From Chytriomyces cf. hyalinus JEL632 (taxonomy: Eukaryota > Chytridiomycota > Chytridiomycetes > Chytridiales > Chytriomycetaceae), in the NCBI GenBank assembly GCA_025435555.1, contig JAIWWG010000020.1, forward strand, positions 310,001 to 374,000: DNA of 64,000 bases, written 5' to 3'. The notes below the pieces were generated by a model. The model had not been told where the DNA came from, did not search any database, and saw only the letters and a list, made by a program, of their open reading frames with translations. The translations under genes and the position numbers were made by a program. Of this stretch, positions 1 to 11,000 are shown piece by piece. Each line of letters starts with the position of its first letter. The first letter of the stretch is position 1.

Positions 1-1334
1 AACGGTGGGCCGGGATGCTCTTCAGCTCTCGGGCTTTTCATGGAACTAGGACCGTGCCGTGTAGATCCCGGCGGGAACTCGTCCTCCTTGTAATCCGGCT
101 TTTTTTTTTTTCTTTTTATGTCTCCCGCACTAAACTCGATGAACATTTTCTTCCAGCAATCCATACAGCTGGAATACAAAAGCGAATCTTATGTTTCTGG
201 ATCAACCTGTGGATGTCGGATTTTCATACGCGAAACCTGGCGGCAAAGTAAGCGATTCGGAACAGGCAGCAATCGAAGTGGATATTTTCTTTCAAATCCT
301 CTTTTACAATCTTCCTAAATACTCGAAAGCTCCTCTTCAGTAAGTATAACAATTCTTGGGGGTTTTTTATTTATTTATTTATTTATTTTGTGGAATTCCT
401 GCTTGTCGCTTTACCATCCCTTTCTTGTTCGCAGCATTTTCGGCGAAAGCTACGCGGGTCATTACATTCCTGCGATTGGACGAAAGATTTACAGGGAAAA
501 CCTGGCTGCGCCGCAAAAGAATCCAAACCGCATTCATGTGAATTTGGAGTCACTCGGCATTGGAAATGGTTGGGTCCGCCCTCTGATTCAGTTCGACTAT
601 TTCGCCGAATTTCTCGTCGATAAAAAATGTTCGTAATCATATTGCGGGGATTTCTTGCGAAGGCTAATATTTTCTTCAAAGACGGTCCACTGATTTCGAA
701 AAGCCGATACGATTCATTGAAAGAAAAATACCCGTTATGCAAAGCACTGAGCACACAATGCGAACGCCGCCCATCTCGTTACACTTGCATACCCGCAGAC
801 AGCTACTGCGAAGTTGCATTCGGCCTGCCATCAGAAGTAAAACGAAACGGGTTCGATGTCCGCCAACCTTGTGATCCAGACAGCGGCAAAGAATGCTACT
901 CTATTATGGAGGACATTGATTCGTATCTGAACCTGCCGTGGGTGCAATCTGCGTTGGGAGTGGATCGGGAATATCTTGGTTGCAGCAGCGGAGTGGGAGA
1001 TTGGTTCTATTGGACAGGAGATGGTGGGATTCGGTATGACACGGCTGTTGCTGAGGTTCTCGAGGGTGGAGTGAAGGTGCTGATTTATGCTGGTGACGCT
1101 GACTTTGTTTGTAATTGGAATGGAATCGAAGCCTGGTTGCACGAAATGGAATGGTCTGGGCAGCAAGGATACCGCGATGCGCCCAAAACGGCGTTTATGG
1201 TCGCTGACGTTGAATCTGGATACTTTAAAACTCACAGCAATCTGACCTGGCTGGTCATGTTTGATTCTGGACACATGGTGCCGTACGACAAGCCAATCGA
1301 ATCACTTCAAATGCTCATGGACTGGATCGCTTAA
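1..1334 (+). CDS. Serine carboxypeptidase (peptidase family S10, vacuolar carboxypeptidase Y type), 5' truncated by window edge
   Basis: Removes C-terminal residues from peptides, usually in the vacuole/lysosome. Four exons can be joined in frame: 1-89, 157-339, 435-628 and 682-1334. The first readable residues are the S10 oxyanion motif NGGPGCSS. Exon 2 continues NPYSWN...FLDQPVDVGFSY, and exon 3 has the nucleophile motif GESYAGHYIP. The last exon carries the catalytic Asp in YAGDADFVCNWNG and the catalytic His in DSGHMVPYDKP near the C-terminus, so the triad is complete. The signal peptide and propeptide lie upstream of the window. The donor of intron 3 (gttcgt at 629) is weak. I chose it because it restores the frame (LVDKKY/GPLISKSRY) and is followed by a good gctaat branch and ttcaaag acceptor. 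Family assignment is secure; vacuolar location is inferred. Confidence 0.93.
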
Positions 1335-1414
1335 ACAAGGATTTTTATTTTATTATTTAACTTAGCTGAGAGTTGGGTCGGGTACTCATTGCATGTGTTG
1401 AAAACTGAAACAAA

Positions 1415-4400
1415 TCAACCACTGGACCCCACATTCCTTCTTTCTTCCTCCTCTCGTCGAACCCGTCGCATTCGTTCTTGATACACGGCTTCGATCTTAC
1501 CCTTCATGTCGTCAAACTCTTCGAGGATCCCCATAAACGCCGGCCTGGTGAGCTTGTACATCATGCACGGCGTTGCGGCTGCAACCGTTGCTGTTCTGGG
1601 TATGTTTGCAATTAGGGCCACCTCTGTTGGAAAAAAGAGTTCAGCGAAATGGAATTCAAAAGAAGTCGAACACACCTCCAAAGAAGCCGCCGTCAGACAA
1701 AGTAGCCACCGTCCTCCCCCCCACAATGATGTTCACCGATCCATTTTTCACAAAGTACATCTCATGGCCCATCTGTTGGCAAGGGTGCAATCAGTACGGT
1801 ACCATAGATGTGAGGGGCTGATGATTGTCACCTCTCCCTGTGCAAAAACGACATCTTCCGCAGCAAAGAACGAAACAACAAGCGAACTCGCTATCCGCTT
1901 CAAAAACAAATCATCGCGGCCATCATTTTCCTTCCGACTCAAATACGTGACTTTGGATGCAAGTTCCTGCGCAGCCTCCAACTTTCGTTGCTCTTCTTCT
2001 AACCGAATCTTTTCCATGCGTTCCCGGTAAATGACTTCAACGCGCCGCCGCACGTCTTCGAATTCCTCCAAAATGCTCGTGAACGCGTCTCGAGTGAGTT
2101 TGTAGAGCATGCTGGAGGTTGTGGCTTGGACTGTTGCTGTTCGCGGGATGTTGGCGATGAGTGCGATTTCTCCAAAGAATGCGCCGTCTCTGAAACTGGT
2201 GACTTTTTTGCCGTTGGCGATAATGTCTACCACACCGCTCATCATAAAGTACTGGGTAATTTGGGGGTCAGAGCTTTCACCCAAAAACAACTGAGGCAGA
2301 AACAGGACTCACCATTTCGTTGCCCATCTCACCCTGAGTGATGATGATATCCCCGGGCACGAAGTAACAAGCAGTCAGAGCGGTTGCAATTCGGCCGACA
2401 AAGAGGTCGTCCCGTCCGTCATGTTGTGCTCGTCTTAAGAATGATACCTTTGAAATCAACTCTCGGCAATTATGTGTTGCGATTTCCATTCGCAGCGAGT
2501 CATTCATTTCCTCCAACAGTGTGCGCTATAAGAGCAGTGTTACTGAACAGTTGGGGGGAGAGAAAGTAAAGTACAGATGAAGTTGTTGTCCCACCTCTTC
2601 AAAAAACTTGCCGCGATATTTAAGTTCGTAGTATCGAAGCATTTTACGACGCGTTGATGGTAGCAAGTCTTTCCATCGCATATACTCTTGGACCTCGTCG
2701 AGCTTTTGCCGATACAGCCTTCCTGAGGCATCCAGGCCCATTGCAAGAGAGGATATGGCACCAACAATGCACGCGTACTGGGCAGGTTGCATAATAAGGT
2801 TGATGCGCGCACAAGGATTATGAGAGACACTCACGAAACCAGCCCCGGTGGTAACGAATGCAAGCACCACCCACTGGTCAACAGCGATTTGAGGCCTGAA
2901 AGCAAACGTCATATATTTATAAATATATCAGATTCAATGAAGGATTCTCAACTTGTAAGTCATTGGAAAAGTATTCCCGACGGCCTGAAAAGCGGTGGAA
3001 AAAACGGTGGAAAAAAAAAGTCAGAGCGGTATACTTCAATCTCCTTTGAACAAAAACTCACGGAAAAGAGGCCCCAGGTGTACTTCTCCAGGATGGTCTG
3101 GTCTTGAATGATCAACAACTCCCCGTTCTGGAACCCGGTGACGCGACCAATAAAGAAGAGCGCACACGCTTGAATGTGCAGAAAGATGCAGAACCAAAAC
3201 GTTAGCGGGAAAATAACAGCCACGGTTTGACCAATGCCCAGCGCGTTCTGCATCATTTTCAACGTTTTGATGTAGACAGGTGAGGTCATGAATATCAGCG
3301 GCAGCTTGTACAGGCGTAGTAAACGGATGATGAACAGGTACGGCGCCTCAGGGATGGGGAGTAGCTCGAAGGGAAAGGACGTAAGAATGTCGATGGCGAA
3401 CCCGTGTCTGAGGTAGTATCTTCTCCACATAACCAAGGTTGGGTGGGATAGGGACTGCATCGCAGGATGTGAGGCCTTCAAAGTTAGCAGGTAGACAGCG
3501 CTATCTAGAAGGTAGGATACTGTCAAGAGGGTAGAGTATTCAAACGGCAGCTGTATCTCGAACGCGATGCAGAACGGCACTATCCAAAGGTTACTGATAT
3601 AGAGGAGTGAGATGTAGACCTCAAAAAACACTGAGAACATTGAGAGCGGGTTAATGCCAGTGTTCCACAGCGTAACGGCATCATTTAGTTGAGATGGAGT
3701 GCCCCCAGCGTCCACATCGCCAGACTGTAAATCTACTTCATCCTTCTCCTTCATGTCAAGAGTCGACACCAGCGAGCCCTTCGATGTCCACTTCTGCATG
3801 GTTGCGGCAGTATGTAACATGCCCTTCAAGAATGATGCCCGAGCCTGACTCCCGCCTCCAGGAGAACTTGGTGAGAGTTTACCTCCGTCCAGGTACTTCC
3901 CAGAAAGTCCCAAAATATCCGAACGTGTGCTGTTGGTGATGTCTCTGTTTGATTCGGATTTGATATGAATGGACACTACAGAGCAGTCTGCTTTGATACT
4001 TTCAGACGTAATCGGCCCCAACAGATTCCGGTTTGGAAAGGACTTTTTTGATGCGTTAAATTCAGCCGTTTGCACGTTGGACAGGGCGCTGGGATTAAAA
4101 ACCGAGCTTTTACGCGTTCGCTTGGACTTTAGTGACTCAGCACTGCCTGGCACACTGCTGTCCATGTTGACTCGTGCAATAATGGAGGGCTTCCGACTCC
4201 GTGGCGCAGAAGCAGCGGCAGACTGCCGACCAGGTAGATGCCGCATCAGAGCAATGTACTCGTTCGAACTCGTACTGAGTAAAACGTGTTATTTGCATGA
4301 GTTGGGGGATGTTTGGAAGGAAGTGTTGATTATATAATCACCAGCCCGAGTCCATACTATGCTGGGAAGACGTGCTCCATTTTCTAGAACGATCGGTTGC

Positions 4401-5036
4401 TCTCCGACCCACAGCCGGGGCAATAAAATTCTGCGAGACTGAAATCTCGTCGTTGTAGTCGAGCCTATTGTGCCTGCTTTCTGGACTGCAAATGTCATCG
4501 GGCAAAGTAAAGTCTTCATCTTTGAAACTGGCATGAGAAAGGGACGCGTTTTTGGCGTCTTTCGATTGCGTTGTTGCCTTTTCAGTGCCTTTTCTATGCA
4601 GGGTCGGTTTCTTTGCCAGCTTTTTGCTGGCGACGGAAGCAAGAGACCCGTTGCTTTTGAGATCATCACCACTGTTGGTGTGAGGAGCTTTTACCAAGCG
4701 CATAAGGCCTCCCATCCATTTGGACTTTGTGTGCTCGTCCATGGCTGCATTGGCTATGCTGTCTTTACTCTCTTCAACTGAGTCATCGAAGTCGTCGCCG
4801 ATATTCCAGTCTTCGCGTGGTAAGCTTCTGTTTGCGTTCATTGCGTAGCTTTTGATGAGCATTTCGGGTGTTTGATTCGCAATTTCGGATCCGGCGCTTT
4901 GGCTTTGATGCGCGCCGAGGGCCAGGACCAGTTTCTGCGCGATGGGTCGTAGCAAGAGCATCTGCTGGTCCAGGAATTCAAATTGCCTTTTGAAGTCGGC
5001 GGCGAGCCGCGGAAGTTCTTCGATGGGGAAGGACAT
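1415..5036 (-). CDS. Cyclic-nucleotide-gated ion channel, six-TM HCN/CNG type, with two tandem cNMP-binding domains
   Basis: A plasma-membrane cation channel predicted to open on cAMP or cGMP binding. The start at 5036 (MSFPIEEL) is preferred over a Met 24 codons upstream because its relative at 12692 begins similarly, with a LADFK-type helix. A Ser-rich cytosolic N-terminus leads into S1-S6. S4 is short in basic residues (IIRLLRLYKL), and the pore helix YTWGLFQ is followed by AVGNTFPMTYK, with no GYG/GFG. Next come a C-linker (MRWKDLLPSTRRKMLRYYELKYRGKFFEE) written here only as a landmark, and two CNBDs. Each CNBD has a phosphate-binding cassette of the form FFGE(I/V)ALIANIPRTAT, with the phosphate-contacting Arg kept. 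A Glu/Arg-rich helix ends the protein. About nine exons; introns 50-65 nt, e.g. 4338-4276 region joins SMDSG to SSNEYIALM. Selectivity and ligand preference cannot be read safely. Confidence 0.9.
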
Positions 5037-5330
5037 CTCCCTCGTTTGGACTGAATTTGCTGAAGCGTCTTTTTTTGGCGATCCCGAACCTTGACAAGAC
5101 CGACACAAAAAAAAAACTCACGCGTGACAAACACTTCAGTCATAAAGCCCAGCTCCTACTTGCTAATCTTCATTTAGTTACTTATCTTGTGTGTATCTGT
5201 GCATGTTTCTTTTTTGGTACCGGCTTTATTCTATCAAACCTACCCACACACAACCACAAGAGCATTTTCCCGACATATTTTAGTCAATAAACCAAATCCC
5301 CCCCCAAAAAAGGCCAGTACATCTTGCATT

Positions 5331-6465
5331 TTAGAAGCCTCTGGAAAAATCCACAAGTCCAGGAATGTCAGTATGGCCCGCGAAAAACATTTTTATACTG
5401 TTTGCAATAACTGGCGCAGCGTCTGCATAATCCGTAAGGGCAGCCATATGAGGAGTGACGACCACACTGGGGTGGTCCCATAAGGGTGATGCCAATGGCA
5501 ATGGTTCTACTTGGAAAACATCCAAAATTGCGTGGCTCAGTCCGATGCTAGGGTCGTCCAACGCGTGCAAAAGATCATGTTCCACTACTGTGGCACCTCG
5601 ACCAAGGTTGATAAAAGTAGCATCCTTTTCCGCCATTTGAGAGAAAATGTCGAAATTAAACAGGTTGTGCGTACTGTTTGTTGCCGGTAAGATGTCAATG
5701 ACCACATCAGCTTTCCGAACGATATCTTTGAGTGCGTTAATCCCCGCGACAACTGGTACTTGATGAGAAGATGTACTGAGCCCGTCCTCGCTCAGAACAG
5801 GAACCATTACAGTTCTTGCTGAGGTGCCCCATCCCAAGACATTTGTAAATCCATTCTGAACAAGGACCCTGGCAATGCCTGACCCTAGCACGCCCATGCC
5901 CGCAACAACAACACGAAATTGCGACGTGGGTTTTGGAAGATTTCCGTCCGAGTTTGGAGTGCGCATCCATTTCTTTTGGCGCTGCAGTTTTGAGTATTCG
6001 TCAAATGTTCTGTTTCTTGAGATGACGTGGTACAGCGCTGTTTGTGCCATTCGTGATCCCAACGACGCGTCAACAAGGCGTATGCAGGGAACATTGCGGG
6101 GGAAGAGCAGGTTGTTGAGCAGCTTATCCTAAGCCATTGTTTTGTTTACATATAATATCATATTGATTTGGTTGGGAGATTGATTGGCTGAGAGTCAAAC
6201 CGGCACTTACCACACCCGCCCAAGCCACGCACACGAGCCGCAGTCTGGGCATGCAGTCCCACTGCTCAAAGTGCGAGTCCACCACAGCAATCTCGACGGA
6301 CTCAAGGTCGCTTCCGTCGCTGGAAGAAGAGACAAGTTCGAGCGGGTCCAGGCAACTCAGCCTCTCGTCCGAAGCGAATGCGTCGCGAAGAAGTTCGAAT
6401 GCGCTGGCAACGGTGCTGCTCTGCGCCTTCCGAGACGGGTCCGTGTTGAGGTAGACAATTCGCAT
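5331..6465 (-). CDS. D-isomer-specific 2-hydroxyacid dehydrogenase, glyoxylate/hydroxypyruvate reductase A (GhrA) type
   Basis: Predicted NAD(P)H-dependent reductase of glyoxylate or hydroxypyruvate. Two exons: 6465-6211 (MRIVYLNTDPSRK...VAWAGV) and 6128-5331, joined in phase 0 across a gtaagtg...cttag intron to give AWAGV-DKLLNN. The Rossmann glycine motif is GMGVLGSGIA. The catalytic Arg lies in INLGRGATV, the Glu in DVFQVEPLP and the His in TPHMAALT, all in family order. The run PLWDHPSVVVTPH is typical of the GhrA branch rather than of formate or phosphoglycerate dehydrogenases. The N-terminal half of the substrate domain is divergent. The gene sits head-to-tail between the two channel genes with no obvious functional link. 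Confidence 0.88.
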
Positions 6466-8099
6466 TGTTCAGTGTCAATGGGTGTGCTCTTTATGATTTG
6501 TCAGATTTTCAGGTTTGAATGAAATCTCGCAGGTCGAATCCAATCCAAGAGTGCAGAAAAACTTATACAGCAGAATATAAATATTGCCGGCGCAGCACCA
6601 GCACCACTCAGTCGAAAAGCGGCACTGCGTCCACCACCACTGCTACCACTACTGAAAACGCAGCAACGCTCGATTCACTGCAGAATCCATTGCTTACCTG
6701 AAGCGCCAGCGGGACGAAGGACGCATTACCTCAAAAGCAGAGCACACAGCCCAGCGACGACTGATTTCAGACCTCTTTGAATGCAGCAAGTCGTCAGTCA
6801 AGGTTCTCTATTTGACAGTTTCATCGTCTTTGATTGCTTAACAATGTTTGACAGAACCAGTTCAACAACGCGAAACCAGCCAGCCAGCAAAGCGCAAACC
6901 CAGTCAAGAATCAATGATGGTGTCTGAGACCAATCAGTGACTAAGGTTTGCGCTGAGAGTGCTGTCTGTGGAAGCGGAAAAAACCGAGCACTTAAGCGAA
7001 TCAAAGCACATGCCAAGCTGCATCAGCTTGTCAGCAACTCGGCTTGTCAGCAACTCGGGCAGCGAAAATTCGAACTGTGTAGGAAACAACAGGGAAGAAG
7101 CTTGAGGCATCAGGTATGTATGTGTCCATTGGTGGGCAGTTTCTTTACTTGATTTGGGGGGCATTGGCTTTTGTGGAATCGCTGAACTAGACCAGATGAA
7201 GAACTGTTATGATGTGTTAATAAATGACCTTCTATTGGAGAGCATTGTCAAAGTTGCTGTTGTGTGGTGTGTCATTGTTAATCTGTGATCTGCACTTGTG
7301 ACGCGTGTTATCAACAAGGTGAACGTGACAACTAGCTCAAATGCATAGTATTATGTACGCATAATTCAAAAGAACAGCGCTGGTTATGAGCTTGGCATTT
7401 TGTTTGATTTTGAAGTGCGTGCGTCCTAAGTGAAGCAAGCAACCACAAACCAACTTTGCTGATTTGAAACTGAACTACACTCACAGAAGCTCATCTGCAC
7501 ACTTACATACATAAAATCGTTATGTTTGCAGGTTACTTGCTTTATTAGTCCACTTGACGCGTTGTTTGATGCTGAGCCAAATGATGCTGCGTTCTCCGTG
7601 ATATCCAATCCACAAGTTTGGCCACGTTGCCATTCAAGTTTGTCGCACCAAATTGGCATCCTCAGATCTATTACTAGTTCATGACTCAATGCTGCTGCTG
7701 TTTATTGGTTGCTCACTGATGAAGAGCAGTTTTGAAGTTTGCTTCAACTTCAGCAGCATCACCAGTCAACCCTGCCACTTTCATGTTGCTTTTCATCAGT
7801 TTTTCAAACATGGAGAAAGTTGTCAGAATTTTCTTGGGCTATCTGGCTCTCTGTACAGTTGTACCGAGTAAGAATAGAGCCACGGAGGATTGACATCATA
7901 AACTACGTTCAATGGCGTCGCAACTATCCTTGTTACTCCTCAATTTTCATTTGCACATTGGATTCGACCCACGAAATTTATATTTTAACAATTTCATTCG
8001 ACCAAATATGTCCGCACAAGGTGCAGATTTTAATCTTTTTTATTTATTTATTTATTGTTTATTTACTGTCGTTCGATATATTTAGCAGGTGGCAACTGG
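6466..8099. other. 1.6-kb stretch with no convincing gene
   Basis: Open frames here are short, overlap on both strands, and match no family I recognise. A perfect 16-bp direct repeat (cttgtcagcaactcgg, twice) lies at about 7025-7057. An AT-rich tract with repeated atttatttattt lies at about 8041-8065, just beyond the stop of the second channel gene. The frame at about 6519-6830 has slightly coding-like composition in places, but no splice chain I could build keeps an open frame. Confidence 0.5.
7025..7057. repeat. Short tandem direct repeat, 16-bp unit in two copies
   Basis: The unit cttgtcagcaactcgg occurs twice in a row with one spacer base, in otherwise non-coding sequence. Confidence 0.7.
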
Positions 8100-11000
8100 T
8101 CACATTCCAACCTTCACTTTCTCCATACGTTCGCGGTAGATGCTGTCTATCCGCTTCTTGACATCGTCAAACTCAGACACAATGCTTTCGAAAGACTCTC
8201 GCGTCAACCGGTACAGCATGCATGCTGTGCTGGCCTTGACTGTCGCCGTTCGCGGAATATTCGCAAGGAGCGCAACCTCTAAATACACACAGTTCAACAA
8301 CTCAAACTACACCCTTCAAGTAAAGCGTACCTCCAAAGAACGCTCCATCCTTCAAAGTCGTGACCACATTATTCCCAACAATAATATCAACGGATCCGTT
8401 CTTGATAAAATACATTTCATGTCCAAGATCGCCTTGCGAAAAGACGCAGTCTCCAGGAGTAAAGAACGACGCTACAAGCGATTTGGCAATGCGCAAAAGA
8501 AAAAGCTCGTCTTTTCCGTCGCCCTCGCCTCGCTGTAAGAAGGTTACTTTCGAAACAAGTTCTTGCGCAGCGCTTAGTTTTCTCGCGTCTTCTTCGATTT
8601 TGACGCGTTCCATTCGTTCAGCAAATATCACTTGCACATTTTCCTCGACATCTTTGAATTCGTCCATGATGCTTTCGAACGCGGGCCGCGTCAGCCGGTA
8701 GAGCATGCAGGGCGTCGCTGCAGCGATCGTCGCAGTCCGCGGAATGTTTGCAATGACTGCGACTTCTCCAAAAAATGAACCCTCCTTTAAGTACGATACC
8801 TTCTTGCCGCCTACCACAACATCCACCGTTCCAGTCTTGACAAAGTACTTGAAATCAATGCGTTAGTTTTGTCTAGGTGATTGAAATCAAACGCATGCAC
8901 AAACCATATCATTTCCAATCTGACAACGTGAAGAAAAAGCACTCGTCAGTCACAAAATTCAAGCCAACCCCAAATAATACTCACATCCCCTTGGTTAAAC
9001 ACAGTATCCCCCGAGACATAAAACGCAGCGACAAGCGAAGTGGCGACGCGATACACGAACAAGTCGTTTCTTCCATCGTCAATTTCTCGTCGCAGAAACG
9101 GCACTTTGGCCATCAATTCTCGTGCAGCGGCAATTTTGCGTGCTTCCTCTTCTAATCGTATGCGTTCCATTCGCTCCTTATATATTATATCCACTGCGGG
9201 CGTATTCAGTGTGGTATTCAAAAACAGCAGACATTAAACAAAATCATCGAACCGTTTCTCCGAACATCTTCAAAGTCTCTGAGAATGCTTGTAAATGCGT
9301 CGCGCGTCAGTTTGTACAGCATGCAGTACCTCTCTGCTTGAATCGTTGCTGTTCTTGGAATGTTTGCAATCAGTGCAACCTCTGTTTTTTTTTTGCGGAA
9401 AGAGACGGTAAGCGTAACCATCGCTGGTCAGCCAAAGTTTATCGAAGCGGACCTCCAAAGAAGGATCCCTCGTTCAAGGAAGAAACCCGGTTCTCCCCAA
9501 CAATGACGCTGACGCTACCTGACAGCATAAAGTACTGGTGGAAGGAAAGAAAGATGTTAAAACAAAAGTTCAATAAGCGTCTACGCACAGTACCATATCG
9601 TTTCCAATTTCACCTGTCGAGTAATAAAGAGGCATTAAATGCAAGGTTAGCATCTTGGTTGAGTACAGCCATTTTTCTTCGTTCAGACTACCTTGAAATA
9701 TAATGATATCCCCGGGCACAAAGTAGCATGGGACCAAAGACGTGGCAATTCTTCCGATAAACAAGTCGTCCCGTCCATCTTTTTGATGCCGGTTTAAGAA
9801 GGACACTTTTGAAATCAATTCCTTGCAATTGTGAACGGCAATCTCCATTTTTAGCGACTCGTTCATTTCATTCAACAGCGTTGTCTGTTGATGGAATAAA
9901 GGTCATGCGGTCATCAGACTCCTCCCCCATGTAATGCCACATCACAGACAGTTGTTTCTCACCTCCTCAAAGAACTTCCCTCTGTACTTGAGTTCGTAAT
10001 ACTTCATCACTTTCCGCCTGGTTGTGGGATCCAGGTCTTTCCAGCGCATGTATTCTTTGAGCTCATCGACTTTTTGTTTGTATAGTCTGGCTGACGCGTC
10101 AATGCCCATTGCTACGGATGAAATCACACCGACAACGCTTGCGTACTGTATAAATGTTGTTCAGTTGATTGTTCTTGAATAAAAGCACATTATTTACCAG
10201 CACGGCGCCAATCACTGAGAATGAAAGAAAAAGCCACCTCTCGACGGAAGTCACTGGCCTTTTTGACATCAACGTGAGGGAAAATACAAAAACCAAAATT
10301 AAGGAATCGCCCAATCCATGATCAAGTCAGAAACTGCTACTCACCGGTAGGCCAACGGAAATGTGTTTGCCACAGCCTGGGGGACCAAAGAAAGTTATTA
10401 GCATTGTACCTCAAAGAAAATAGACTCCCAAGTGTTATTTTTTTTGGTACCTGAAACATTGCCCAGGTATATTGTTCCCAAATTGTAGCATTGATTATTT
10501 CGCCAATTTCATCGTTCGAGCCTTCGTAAATCCGTCCAAACAAGTACAGGACGCAGGCTTGAAGATGAAAAAAGATCAACGAGATGAACGTCAGCGGCAC
10601 AATCACAGTTAGCGAGGACCCTAAGCTCATCCCCTCCATCGTTTTTTGGAATGCAAATGATGTGGGAGATACAAAGGCCATTTCCGACAGCTTATATACT
10701 CGCAGCATGCGGATACACCACAGGAAGTGGCTGTACTCGTATGGAAGGAGTTCAAAGGGGAACGATGTTATCAAATCGACTGCGAATCCGTGGGTAAAGT
10801 AGTAAGACTGCCAGTGTCTCAGGGTCGCGTTTTTGATGGATTGCATGGCGTGGTGGGACCGTCGGATCGTGAAGCACGACAAGAAACAGTCCACGGCAAA
10901 CACTACCGTCACAATGATGGAAAATGCTTCTGATAGGTCCAACAGGAATCCCATTTTGAGCGGAGCCATCCATAAAACCGCCATATTGACGGCTGTAACC

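Noticed and set aside
6519-6830. Small plus-strand gene candidate (Lys/Arg-rich frames)
   Set aside because: Two frames look weakly coding, but no start, intron chain or homology could be built.
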